Of a stretch of 58,927 bases of DNA, positions 17,793 to 28,000 are shown piece by piece. This DNA is from Legionellales bacterium. Its GTDB lineage: Bacteria > Pseudomonadota > Gammaproteobacteria > Legionellales > Legionellaceae. The stretch lies in NCBI GenBank assembly GCA_026399195.1, contig JAPLRK010000066.1:1-58927 (forward strand), in the 5' to 3' direction. The translations under genes were made by a program, and so were the position numbers. Position 1 is the first letter of the stretch, and every line of letters starts with the position of its first letter. The notes under the pieces are model-generated. The model ran no database searches. It was not told the origin of the DNA and was given only the letters and a program-made list of their open reading frames with translations.

Positions 17793-20700
17793 TTATGGTG
17801 CTATTTCTTCGATTTTTGGGGCCATTTCAGGTGATTTTCTCAATGTTTCTTGATGGATGATCTGAAGCAACGATTTCCCAATATGTTCTCTGAAAGCCAG
17901 GGTTATGTTTGCGGACAAGACAATATAGGGTAAATGATGGGTCTCATCTCTCAGAAAGCAAACATCGAGGACTTGATCGATTTCTAGTAAGTCATAAAGG
18001 TTTGCTTTTGTTTTTTTTGTTTTTAATCCAAACAATAGGTCGATGGGCTTGTGTTTCTGAATCTTGGATAGAATGCTTTTTTGAACATTGACATTAAGCA
18101 CAAAATGGTTGGATTTTTTGGCATTCATAAGGCGCTTGCTTAAGTTCAATGTTTTTCGGTCAAGGTAGGGTGTTGGGAGGAGTAAAGTATATAAATAAAT
18201 CAAAGTGCTTATCATATACCTTTTGACTTGGTTTTGTTTCTTTCGAAAAGTGCTCACGCTCGCCAATTTGACTAAGCCAGAACATCGTTGAAAAGGCGCT
18301 GTTTCGATGGTCGCATGATGTATTTGTTTTGCTATCTGAAGAAGTTGGGACGTTTTGCTTAGCGAAACTTTGATAGGTTCAAGATGAAGAAAGCAGCCAA
18401 TGGTGTCATCATAGTGGTGGTGACAACGAGTTGATTTGACCATGTTCATAAAAAGAGAGCCCGCATCGTCACTCATCTCTGGACGACACTGGCATAGGGC
18501 TAACCCGAGTGCCGCACACAACCCATCATGTAGACTGACGGCATGATTTGCACAAAAATGCTGAAAATGTAACAAATCTTGTTCTGGTATCTTGATATAA
18601 GTGGAGTAGGGCAAGCCAGATGCTTTCATGTTTTTAACGATGTGCTCTGGAGGAAGAGCGAGCAATGAAGCATCGGATAGGTAGTGATCCCAAAAAATCA
18701 TATCCCGATTGGCGCGCTCATTGGCCGCGTTTTGTTGATTCAAGTGGTACTCTCTATAACGTGTATCCACTTTGATCTCGTTGATGGGGGATGCATTTTT
18801 GAAGCGAAGATAAAACTCAGACAAATCTGACAACAAAATGTGGGTTGAGACATCATCTGAAATCATATGGGGCATGCCGATTTGTAATTCACTTTCCTCG
18901 TGTCTCAATTGGCATAATATGGCCCGGATCATGGGTTTGTTTTTTTTCCAGGGATAGTGGTTTATGAGATTATGAATGGATTCATTCAGCACGAATTCGG
19001 TAGTTTTCTCATCTTTTGTGGACAGGTCAATTTCAATGATGTCGAAGGGAAGATTTTTTTGAATGAGTTGTTCTGGGCGTAGACTTAAAATGTGACAAAA
19101 TAAACCTTCATGTTTCTTTAGCACACTCCCAAAGGCATGATTTAATGCGGTAGGATCCAGCCGGCCCCTGAATCTCTTTCGTTGGACAATGTTTATTCTT
19201 TTGGCTTTTGGGGCAAAGGTTGTGGATAGCCAAAGCAGCAGTTGAAAATCGCTCAAGGGGAGGCTGGTTAAATGGTCAGTGGACAGGGTATCCCTTTCAG
19301 CGTCGAATGATGAGATGGTTTTTAAATGTGACACTAGAAGGGCAAGTTTTTTGATGGTAGCTGCTTCATAAAATTCAGCCAAACTGATTTCTTTTCCTAG
19401 TTGATGATTGATCTGCGACATGATTCTGGCGGCGATAAGTGAGTGACCGCCTAATTCGAAAAAGTTGTCCTGTATGCCAATTAAGGTGATATCCAGTTCT
19501 TTTGACCAAAGTTTCACCAAAGTTTTTTCAATCATACTTTTGGGTGGTTGATAATGTTGGTTTGTGGTGTACCTTGGGATAGGAAGGGCTGTAGGGTCTA
19601 ATTTGCCATTGGGGGTTAGTGGGAAAGCATGAACACCCACAAAAGCTTGAGGGATCATATAGTCTGGCAAGCTGACTTCTAAAAAGGCCTGTATCTCTCT
19701 CAAGGTCGGAGATGTGGCGCCCTCTTTTAGAATATAGTAGGCAACAAGCTTCTCATCATGTTCGTCTTTTCGAGCCAACACGGCGACATCTTGGATGACT
19801 GGGTGCGCGGCTAATGTTTTCTCAATTTCACCAGGTTCCACTCGATAACCTCGGATTTTGATTTGGTTATCGATACGGCCTAGGTATTCTAACTCTCCAT
19901 TCGCTAACCGCTTACATAAATCCCCCGTTTTATATAATTTATTTTCAGGGTAATTTGTCATTGGATTTTGTATGAATTTTTTTTCGGTCAACTCAGGTTG
20001 GTTCAAATAGCCTCTTGCAAGGCAAGGTCCTCCAATGTAAAGCTCTCCGACATCGTTATTGGCTATGGGGGAAAGATGCTCATTCAAAAGATGCCATTCC
20101 ATATTGGATCCTGGGTTTCCAATGGGGATAGAACTGCCGATGGAGGCAAGTTCTGTCGGTGAAATTTGATGGTGTGAAACGGCAACCGTAGCTTCTGTAG
20201 GTCCGTATTCATTGAACAATACATGTTCAGGGTATAATTCAAGCCAATTCGCACAATCGGCTGTAGATAAATTTTCTCCACCCAAAATCAGAGCGACCAC
20301 ATGGGGGAGGTCGATGTGGTGATGATCAACTGCGTGAATGAGTGTTTTGAAGTAAGTGGGTGTGATTTTAATGAGGTTGATATTGTGATGAGCCAGATGC
20401 TTGAGATAGGGGCCAACAGCCTTTTTCACATGGTCTGGGCATATGATCACCGTTAAGCCTAGCATGAGAGGCACAATAGAGCAGGTCACCGCCATATCAA
20501 AAATAACATTGGAGGAAAAATCGATGCGTTGTTGGTGTTGGCAGGAAGAAAAATGCGCAAAAAAGTGGGCGTAATTGACCACACTGCGATGCTCAATCAT
20601 CACGCCTTTGGGAACTCCTGTGGAACCTGAGGTATAGATGATATAAGCCAGCTGATGGGGTGCAACGAGGTGTGTGAGATTTGATGTGGGTTGTTCATTG

Positions 20701-21098
20701 AGAGCCGCTATTTTCTCATCTAGTATGATCAATGTGGAGGGATCGTGACGAAAACGTTTTTTATGAAGGGATGATGTGATCACCATCGGGTGTTGATTAT
20801 CCTCTAAAGTGAAGCGTAATCGATGAACTGGTTGGTTAGGGTCGAGGAGAACATAAACCCCGCCGGCCTTTAAAATGCCAAGGATGACCACAAGCAAGGA
20901 TATTGAGCGTTCTAAGCAAATGGCAACGGGTGTTTCTGGCTGAAGATCTAAGGCATTTAAATAATGGGCCAATTGATTGGCTTTTTCGTTAAGCTCTTGA
21001 TATGTCAGCGAGGTTGAATTCTCTAATATGGCGATGTGATCAGGGTTAGACTTCGCATGTTTTTCAAACAGTCCGTGTATAGTATCATCATTGTTCAT
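17793..21098 (-). CDS. Single-module non-ribosomal peptide synthetase (A-PCP-C)
   Basis: 1101 residues. Adenylation domain about 1-515: L-T-Y-Q-E-L-N, Y-I-I-Y-T-S-G-S-T-G-V-P-K-G, N-E-Y-G-P-T-E, Y-K-T-G-D and the catalytic Lys in N-G-K-L-D (Lys499). Carrier domain about 520-590 with F-F-E-L-G-G-H-S-L (phosphopantetheine Ser553). Condensation-type domain about 610-1080, with His744 and Asp748 of HHxxxDG kept but the first His replaced by Pro and the Gly by Asp. Aligning to the GrsA pocket I read D-M-T-K-I-G-E-V-A-K (Asp201, Met202, Thr205, Lys244, Ile271, Gly273, Glu297, Val305, Ala306, Lys499), close to the known asparagine code DLTKLGEV. There is no thioesterase, and no phosphopantetheinyl transferase nearby. 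The order A-PCP-C suggests a starting unit or one that hands over to a free acceptor (inference). Confidence 0.92.
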   Translation of the reverse strand: MNNDDTIHGLFEKHAKSNPDHIAILENSTSLTYQELNEKANQLAHYLNALDLQPETPVAICLERSISLLVVILGILKAGGVYVLLDPNQPVHRLRFTLEDNQHPMVITSSLHKKRFRHDPSTLIILDEKIAALNEQPTSNLTHLVAPHQLAYIIYTSGSTGVPKGVMIEHRSVVNYAHFFAHFSSCQHQQRIDFSSNVIFDMAVTCSIVPLMLGLTVIICPDHVKKAVGPYLKHLAHHNINLIKITPTYFKTLIHAVDHHHIDLPHVVALILGGENLSTADCANWLELYPEHVLFNEYGPTEATVAVSHHQISPTELASIGSSIPIGNPGSNMEWHLLNEHLSPIANNDVGELYIGGPCLARGYLNQPELTEKKFIQNPMTNYPENKLYKTGDLCKRLANGELEYLGRIDNQIKIRGYRVEPGEIEKTLAAHPVIQDVAVLARKDEHDEKLVAYYILKEGATSPTLREIQAFLEVSLPDYMIPQAFVGVHAFPLTPNGKLDPTALPIPRYTTNQHYQPPKSMIEKTLVKLWSKELDITLIGIQDNFFELGGHSLIAARIMSQINHQLGKEISLAEFYEAATIKKLALLVSHLKTISSFDAERDTLSTDHLTSLPLSDFQLLLWLSTTFAPKAKRINIVQRKRFRGRLDPTALNHAFGSVLKKHEGLFCHILSLRPEQLIQKNLPFDIIEIDLSTKDEKTTEFVLNESIHNLINHYPWKKNKPMIRAILCQLRHEESELQIGMPHMISDDVSTHILLSDLSEFYLRFKNASPINEIKVDTRYREYHLNQQNAANERANRDMIFWDHYLSDASLLALPPEHIVKNMKASGLPYSTYIKIPEQDLLHFQHFCANHAVSLHDGLCAALGLALCQCRPEMSDDAGSLFMNMVKSTRCHHHYDDTIGCFLHLEPIKVSLSKTSQLLQIAKQIHHATIETAPFQRCSGLVKLASVSTFRKKQNQVKRYMISTLIYLYTLLLPTPYLDRKTLNLSKRLMNAKKSNHFVLNVNVQKSILSKIQKHKPIDLLFGLKTKKTKANLYDLLEIDQVLDVCFLRDETHHLPYIVLSANITLAFREHIGKSLLQIIHQETLRKSPEMAPKIEEIAP

Positions 21099-21254
21099 GC
21101 TGAAGTTAACCTCTTGAGAAGGTGTCTTTGACGAAATTATTCTTTAGTTTACATGAGTTTAGAATGCAGGGCGAGCCCTTACAACGCGCTTGTTTCATTC
21201 TATGAATAAGGTTAAAGTAAGTATTTGTTTCATCGGTTGAATATAAGATGTTCG

Positions 21255-22715
21255 ATGATCGATTCAAACAGTCAACCTAATTTTTCTCGAAAGCTTTGGC
21301 TGACCCTAGGGACATTGGCAGCTTTTTTTATCATATTTGGTTTGTATTCCTATGTCGAAGGACAGGCAAAACAAGCGCATGCCACCGAACTTAAATCCGA
21401 AGTTTTAAGTGACGAGTTGCGTCAAACATCCGATGATCTCTCTCGCATGGTGCGTCTCTATGTGTCGACCGGTGATACACTCTACAAACAGCATTATCAA
21501 GAAATTTTAGACATTCGAAACGGTCTTGCAGCGCGACCCATCTTTTCTGCCGCAATTTATTGGGATTTGGTGCTTGAAGATAACAAACGCCCACGAGCGA
21601 ATGGTCCGGCAATATCTCTGTTAGGACTGATGCGCCGTGCGCAATTTTCTGAAGCTGAGTTCCAAGAGTTAGCCAGAGCCAAAGCCAAATCAGATGAATT
21701 GACGCAGATGGAATCGGGCGCCATGAAACAAGTGGAATCATCTCCTCATATCACCGATGTAACGCGCCTCAAAGCCATTCAAAGGTTAAGTAACCAAACC
21801 TATTTGCAAGCAAAGCGTGACATCATGTTGCCTATTGCCCGTTTCGAAGCCATGGTCAATCAACGCACTCAAAAGACCGTCCAACAAGTAGAGACCGAGG
21901 CTGATTGGCTTTTGGCTGTGTTATTGGTGTTGGGGTTCATCCTGGTTTATATGTTGTGGCAAACTTATCGAGCGTTGAATGCCACCTTAGGATGTTCAGC
22001 TGATAAGTTAAGAGCGGTCATCTTACAAATGGGAAATAGCGATTTTTCAACCCCATTGATTGTGCCGAAGAGCATGAGTAACAGTGTTTTAAATTGGCTA
22101 AATGAACTGCAAAATAAGATTTTTCAGAGTGAATCCAAACTGAAAGTAATGGTTGAAAAAATGCATGAATTAGCTTATTACGACGCGCTGACGAATTTAC
22201 CTAATCGTCGAATGCTGACAGATAGGCTAAGACAAGCTTTTGCATTAAGTCAGCGGTACCGTGAATATGGTGCGCTAATGTATATCGATCTTGATCATTT
22301 TAAGCCCCTCAATGATGAACACGGGCACAACGCTGGCGACATACTCCTCAAAGAAGTGGCACGTCGTTTAACCAACAGCTTGCGCGACACGGACACTATC
22401 GCACGAGTGGGTGGTGATGAATTTGTGGTGGTCCTTGGTGCACTTGAAAAAGACGAATCCAAATCACGCGTACACGCTTTATCTGTCGCTGAAAAAATAA
22501 GGAAAATCCTTGCTAAACCCTATTCCATCATACTACCCAACCGCGAATCTAATCCCCCTATTTTACATAGCTGTACGGCAAGCATTGGGGTGGTTTTGTT
22601 CTTGGATAAAGAGAACCATCAAGAAGCGCTTTTGAAGTCCGCGGACATGGCGATGTACCAAGCCAAAGAAAAGGGAAGAAACCAAATTCGGATGTTGTGC
22701 CGTGCGCAGCCATAA
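21255..22715 (+). CDS. Membrane-bound diguanylate cyclase (GGDEF)
   Basis: Makes cyclic di-GMP from two GTP. From ATG 21255, 486 residues (a TTG ten codons upstream is possible). Transmembrane helix about 12-32, a periplasmic sensing region of about 180 residues that I cannot assign, a second helix about 215-235, then the GGDEF domain (about 310-480). It begins D-A-L-T-N-L-P-N-R-R, and the active site is intact G-G-D-E-F (about 386-390). An inhibitory I-site, R-D-T-D, sits five residues before it, so product feedback is expected. No EAL domain. No partner gene is adjacent. Confidence 0.93.
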   Translation: MIDSNSQPNFSRKLWLTLGTLAAFFIIFGLYSYVEGQAKQAHATELKSEVLSDELRQTSDDLSRMVRLYVSTGDTLYKQHYQEILDIRNGLAARPIFSAAIYWDLVLEDNKRPRANGPAISLLGLMRRAQFSEAEFQELARAKAKSDELTQMESGAMKQVESSPHITDVTRLKAIQRLSNQTYLQAKRDIMLPIARFEAMVNQRTQKTVQQVETEADWLLAVLLVLGFILVYMLWQTYRALNATLGCSADKLRAVILQMGNSDFSTPLIVPKSMSNSVLNWLNELQNKIFQSESKLKVMVEKMHELAYYDALTNLPNRRMLTDRLRQAFALSQRYREYGALMYIDLDHFKPLNDEHGHNAGDILLKEVARRLTNSLRDTDTIARVGGDEFVVVLGALEKDESKSRVHALSVAEKIRKILAKPYSIILPNRESNPPILHSCTASIGVVLFLDKENHQEALLKSADMAMYQAKEKGRNQIRMLCRAQP

Positions 22716-22859
22716 ATGGCGGTTTTAGCTGGGTGGGTAAACACCAGTGGCACAACCAGTAGAATTATCAAGGTTACAATGTCAGCCTAAGCTTTAATAG
22801 TAGCATATAGATTTAAAACAAATTAATATGCTCGATTTCCCTTATTTTTCGAGTCAGAG

Positions 22860-24512
22860 ATGATTCAATTTACCCATGCCGCTGTTACTCTTAAGATCGA
22901 CATTCAAGCCATTCATGGCGGACACAGGTTTCATTCTAATGACGAGTGGCTAGCTCATCCTGAAACATATCCTTCCTACTCGGCTAACATATCGCAAGCC
23001 ATATGGAATATTGCTGATAAGCTTGAGGAGGCATCAAAAAAAAATTATTTTGCATCTCAGCTCTTTTTAGGCAAACAATATTTTGCACTTTCCAGATGGT
23101 TCGACTATTTAGAGCCGGGTACAGGAACCCCTCGAATCGAAGATGAACTAGCCTTTCATATAGGTTTGGCTTTCCAAAAGTTTTTAGTCGTCATCCTAGA
23201 AAATCCCGCTGCAAAAAAAATGTTGGGTGTTATAGGATCTTCAAGGATTAAAGATATTTATCATCTTCTGAATCGTCGACTTACTGATTTCCAGGAACAT
23301 TTGAGAACCCATGTCCAAGTAAGCACTCAAGCTGAATCAGTAACAGAAGACCCGATAAGAGATCCAATGCCAAATCCTCCGGACGAGTCAGAACCCATTA
23401 CTGTGTTGTTAATAGATGCTTCAAATTCACATGAACTAGATTTAGAAAGTTCAGCCGACGTCATCCAGCAAGAGCCTCAGGTGATGGACTTACCTTCTTT
23501 TCGGGTTTTAGATACGAGTGAATCAACCATGGTTATGGTTGATGTTTCACCAGCTTTAACTCCCATTGAGGAGAGAGCTTTCGATAAACCAACTGAAGTT
23601 AAAGATGCACACCTACACCATCCTGATGTTCACCCTGAAGCATGCTTCGAGATGGTGATGGAGGTTTGTGAACTGATGACAGAACCCTCTGCATCACGAG
23701 AGCCATACCTCATGTCCGAGGGTAGTCATGTGTCACAAAAGGACATCCGTAGTGCTGCGTATTCTAAATCCGAGCCTCCTTTTGTTGTGCCTGCGAAGGA
23801 TAAGATCCTTCCAATAATGCGCGCGCATTCTGAAGCCAGGGTGGAGCACTGCCTTCCCAGGAAGGACATGGTATGTCCTATTGCACCTCGAGATGCTGCA
23901 CCAACACTTATCATGCATCAAGCGCAGGTATCGGAGCCTGCGCTAAAAAAACGCAGTGATCCTCAGCCTGATAAGCAATACCTCTGTCACCTACAAACTG
24001 TTGAGAATAAAGCGCCACCGATACTTAAATTGTCCCTTCCAGTCCATGTTCTCTCAAGAAAAACTCAAACCCGGAATGATTTCTTTTATCCATCGCACCC
24101 TCTATCCCAGCTAGGTCTCAAGTATTTTGACCTGAATCAATCCCTCATTGGAGGCGTGTTTGGGAACTACCTTCGAGAGCGCGCGATGACTTTCTGGTTT
24201 CGAGATTTATGCAGTCAGTGGGCCGCACTTGTATTCTCTTACGTTGGGTATCGCCCAGAAGCCTTGGCAAGAACTGAATATCTTCAAAAGTTGCGCAACA
24301 CCTTTGTGCATTATCAAAAACATGCGCTGATGTATTCTGATTTAGAACAAGTCATAGAGGAAGGGCTTGTCTCATTTAACCCAAGACAGCGAACTGGCGT
24401 GGCGTATACAAAATCATTACATGCCACACTGATAGGGTTTAGAGAGGAGTTGAAAATGACTCACTTGCAGCACCATAATCACCACGAAGAAAGAACAAAT
24501 GAATGTGGGTGA
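22860..24512 (+). CDS. 550-residue orphan protein with disordered middle
   Basis: No recognised family. Residues 1-150 look folded and helical; about 155-420 is low-complexity, acidic and rich in Pro, Ser, Glu and Val, probably disordered; about 420-550 is folded again, with W-F-R-D-L-C-S-Q-W and a His-rich last stretch. No signal peptide. A two-ended layout with a flexible tether suits a scaffold or a secreted protein, but that is a guess. The 3' end overlaps by 14 nt the truncated start of a nucleotide-cyclase remnant, so this gene may lie where the rest of the cyclase once was. Confidence 0.6.
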   Translation: MIQFTHAAVTLKIDIQAIHGGHRFHSNDEWLAHPETYPSYSANISQAIWNIADKLEEASKKNYFASQLFLGKQYFALSRWFDYLEPGTGTPRIEDELAFHIGLAFQKFLVVILENPAAKKMLGVIGSSRIKDIYHLLNRRLTDFQEHLRTHVQVSTQAESVTEDPIRDPMPNPPDESEPITVLLIDASNSHELDLESSADVIQQEPQVMDLPSFRVLDTSESTMVMVDVSPALTPIEERAFDKPTEVKDAHLHHPDVHPEACFEMVMEVCELMTEPSASREPYLMSEGSHVSQKDIRSAAYSKSEPPFVVPAKDKILPIMRAHSEARVEHCLPRKDMVCPIAPRDAAPTLIMHQAQVSEPALKKRSDPQPDKQYLCHLQTVENKAPPILKLSLPVHVLSRKTQTRNDFFYPSHPLSQLGLKYFDLNQSLIGGVFGNYLRERAMTFWFRDLCSQWAALVFSYVGYRPEALARTEYLQKLRNTFVHYQKHALMYSDLEQVIEEGLVSFNPRQRTGVAYTKSLHATLIGFREELKMTHLQHHNHHEERTNECG

Positions 24513-24729
24513 TATGGGTTCAGAATTTCGTCGCTCTTATACGGTCATTGGGGATAATGTCAATCTTGCCTCACGTCTCCAAGATCTGACAAAGTACTAT
24601 CAAGTGAATATCTTAGTGAGTGAAAGCTCACGTGTAGGTCTGGATTTATTTCTTTGGCGTCGAGTAGATAAAGTGGCTGTGGTGGGGTGCTTTTTGCAGA
24701 TCCTATTGGTAATGTATTGTTTACCTTGA
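24499..24729 (+). pseudogene. C-terminal fragment of a class III adenylate/guanylate cyclase
   Basis: About 60 residues match the end of the class III cyclase catalytic domain: V-G-D-M-G-S-E-F-R-R-S-Y-T-V-I-G-D-N-V-N-L-A-S-R-L, then a conserved L-V-S-E-S-S and F-L-W-R-R-V-D-K-V-A-V. The N-terminal sensor, membrane and metal-binding parts are absent, and the frame breaks right after V-A-V, where a FecR-like remnant starts in another frame. It is too short to fold as a cyclase. Confidence 0.8.
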
Positions 24730-24968
24730 ACAAAGTGGTGGCTTCAAAACAAGGAGAACAGCCTCGAGCTTTGGTGCGAGGTGCGCCGATTTTTATCAAT
24801 GAAACCATCGTTACTGGGGCGCATTCCAGTGCACAAATCAAATATTCCAATGGTACGCTGGTTTCTATCCAGCCGGATAGTCATTATCTAACGCTCGCAA
24901 ATGCCCTCAGCCTCTCAACCATGGGTTTCTCTTCCACTACGGATATTGCGAGTATTTCAGTTGGATGA
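24687..24968 (+). pseudogene. Fragment of a FecR-domain protein
   Basis: Residues read D-P-I-G-N-V-L-F-T-L, then R-A-L-V-R-G-A-P-I-F-I-N-E-T-I-V-T-G-A and Y-S-N-G-T-L-V-S-I-Q-P-D-S: the core of a FecR beta domain. The signal peptide and everything after about 75 residues are missing, and the tail is degenerate. It overlaps the cyclase remnant out of frame. FecR-like proteins next to CHASE2-type cyclases are a known pairing, so this is probably a collapsed two-gene locus. Confidence 0.7.
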
Positions 24969-24985
24969 GAAAAACACAAAATGGA

Positions 24986-25006
24986 GAGGGGGGGGGCGTA
25001 CCCCCC
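24986..25006 (-). terminator. G/C hairpin after the glutamate synthase gene
   Basis: GGGGGG-CGTA-CCCCCC at 24991-25006, with extra G on the outer left side, 12 nt past the stop of the minus-strand glutamate synthase. In that direction it is followed by a T-rich stretch rather than a clean T run, so it is a plausible but not ideal intrinsic terminator. Confidence 0.5.
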
Positions 25007-25017
25007 GATCCTTGTTT

Positions 25018-28000
25018 TTACATCGATGGCATGGAAACACCCGTACTCACGACTCCTTTCCCTAGCTCAGGGGGGCGACTGTCTACCGCCTGAAATAACC
25101 TAAGGCCTGCCCAAGCACTGATGGGTTTTGATCCGAGTGACATATCACCCCGCATCTGTCCACGCCAAGTTTTGGTAGCACCTGCCTGAGCGCCAACGAT
25201 GATTTGTGCTTCGGTTCCGGTCACATCGCCCGCATCATAAGTTCTGGGGGGGCTTACGCTTTGTATTGCACGCATCAATGGAATACTTTCTTTACCCTGA
25301 AATCCTAACGCGCAGATGATGAGATCGATCTCTTCAAGATGTCTTGTGACGGTGCGTTTGGGATCAAGAGGGCGCATGTCACGGGGAAGATCTGCATAGA
25401 GTTGTATGGCTTTTAGGGAGAGGCTATTGATTTCCTCATGGTACTTAAATCTGCCCTCCTTCAACTCAAGAGAGAGCTTACCATTGGGCATGACGGTGAT
25501 TTTTTGAGCCTCGATCAGTTGGTTTGCTTTTCCTTGGACATATTCGAGCTCCTCCATTCGTAGCTTATTTTCAGAGGTCAATGCCCGAGATGGGTGAGGA
25601 AATCCGTCCATGACTGCACGTGTGGAGGGTTGATAGCCTCTGATCAGCAGATCCAAACCACTGTCTTCTCCTCTTGCTTGATTGAAATACCGGGCAAGCC
25701 ACCTCACCACGTCTTGCGCTGTGTCTCCTCCACCAATCACCACAATTTTCTTTCCGCGCGGATCCATATGGCCAAAACGGGAGGTGATCGTTTCTTCTCG
25801 TTCGGCTTCCGTTATGCCTGGATGTTTTTTAAAGAGAATGGCTAGATCATTCGCGATAGCCAAAAAATCACTGGCTTGGATGATCTTATGCCTTGCCGCT
25901 GAGGGAAGGGATTCTGTTACGGCATGGGGCAACTCTTTTGGTGATCCAGCACCTACACAAAGGGCTATGGATTGGTGTTCATTTTCAGTACTTGCAATGG
26001 TAACGCCTCTGGCTTTGTACAGAAGTCCATCAAAAGACACCTCACTGTTTAGGTGTAACTCTAACCCCATCGCTTTCAAACGATCAAAATCTTCATCCAA
26101 ATAAATTTTGTCAAATTTATGCGCAGGAATCCCGTTGGCCAGGAGTCCCCCAGGTTTATCAGAAGCTTCATACATCCGCACATGCACACCCTCTTTCAAC
26201 GCATGAAAGGCTAATTGCATGGCTGCAGGACCTGAGCCTACGATGATGAGTTCTTTGTCGGTCTTGATGGGAAAAGAACGAAAAGGCGGCTTGAATCTAC
26301 GAATGGCATCTTCATATGCCCTGAGACCCGCAGGATCTCCAAAAATAAGGGCCACTTCTTCGTCTTTCCAGATTTTTGAACCATCAAACCATCCCAGCGC
26401 ACGACCGACTTGAAACAACCAATATTCAATGTCTTTGATGTGAACCGCTTCCATGCCTTCAGTACAAGCGTCCTGACAAGGTGCAGGACAGGCAGCTCCT
26501 GTATAGGCAATGAAAGGTGATGCTTCAACCTGCACGTCAAACGCTTGCCTTAATGCAGACCATTGCTTAGGTGTTAAGCGGCCGTCAATAACAGGCCCTA
26601 TACGTTTTAGACGATTATTAATGGTATGGACTGCTTTACCACTTGGACAGCCTGTATTGACGCCTTCTCCACCCGCACAGGATTGTGATCGACAGCCAGA
26701 ACATCCTTCTGCATCATGAGACAGTTTTTCCACATAGTCTGTGATTTCCGTTAGGGCATGTCGTAAAATAACATCTAAAATGCCCGTCACATGACTTAAG
26801 CGAACCTCGACAGGTTGCACTTGGGTGATTTTAGGCACCGGTTTTGCGGCTATTTTTTGAGCGAGCGTGCGTTGACTTCCCGATTTCTGAAAAGTACTCA
26901 GTTGTTCATGAACACTCGGGGAAAGCACACGAGACTTAGCTGGCGCGAGGACAAGACGGAGTTGATCTAGTTCATGAGATGAACAGGGGGGTTGTTTGGC
27001 TAAAAGCGAGATTACTTTTTGGTCAAACCAGACTTGCATCCCTGCCGTTAAAGGGACCTTTCGTAATTGATAGGTCTTGATGATATCAACAATCCCTTGG
27101 AAAGTTTTGATTTTGTCCAATGTTTTTGGGATAACCACTTGAAAATCATCAGGGTTTAGCCCCTCAGAAAGCAGGGTTGTGCCTATTTCTGATCCTGTTT
27201 TTTTGACGTGGTCACGCAGCATATTTTCAATGGCTGTCATGTAGGGCAAACGCTCTTTTGTAGGAGCCATTCTAACGGAGTCAGATGGATTCAGAGGGGA
27301 GCCTTTGGTGTATACAAAAACAATACCCCCTGAGGCGCCTGCACAAAGATTCTCACCTGTTGGGCCTGCGATGAGAACCGTTGACGAAAGATTCATTTGA
27401 CAAGCCCTATCAAGCGTCCCCTCAACCACGGCTTCAACCCCTTGACCTACCGGACAAAATCGGTTGGCAGCACGCCCATTGATATAGGCTTTACCTCTGG
27501 CGCCATAGAGTGCAATGTTGCCCACAAGGATATGCTCATGAGCTTTATAATCTGGAGCAAAAGGGGTTTTAAGAACCAACTCACCTGACAAGCTCTGACC
27601 ACAACCATCTTGGACACTCCCTGTGTGATGGATAGCCATTCTTTCAGGCATGACAAAAGCAAAACTTTGTCCGCCAATCCCTGTGGTATTGAGGATGATC
27701 TGAGCCTCCGGATGAGCCTTCAGATGCTTTACAAATGTGCCTGCCACACTTGCACCAAAGGACCTATCTTGAATGTTCAAATCAAGGGGTTCTGAAACAT
27801 AAACACCTGATGGATTCGCATGAAAAAAGGTTTTTATTTTCTGAACCAAAGCATCTTCCTTGGGATGGATCAATGCCAAAGCCCAATGATCTCGTGCGCC
27901 TTGCAACAATTCAGCACTGGGCTTATCAGGAAGACCAGAGCGGTCTAGGATCGCTGAAAACTGATATCGAGCGTTTATCTCAGGAGATATGACCTCCAAC

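Noticed and set aside
22811-22828. TTTAAA...ATTAAT before the 550-residue gene, as another PmrA-like site
   Set aside because: The TTAA cores are 10 bp apart and embedded in plain AT-rich sequence; no matching -10 box was seen.
22860-24512. Similarity between the N-terminal part of this protein and the one at 39500
   Set aside because: Both have an I-L-x-(D/N)-x-(A/S) then R-I-(K/R)-D pattern, but the match is short and within ordinary helical sequence; no support for homology.
24986-25006. Long G run as a phase-variable tract for the neighbouring gene
   Set aside because: It lies after the stop codon of glutamate synthase and between remnants, so slippage would not change any intact coding frame; a terminator stem is the simpler reading.
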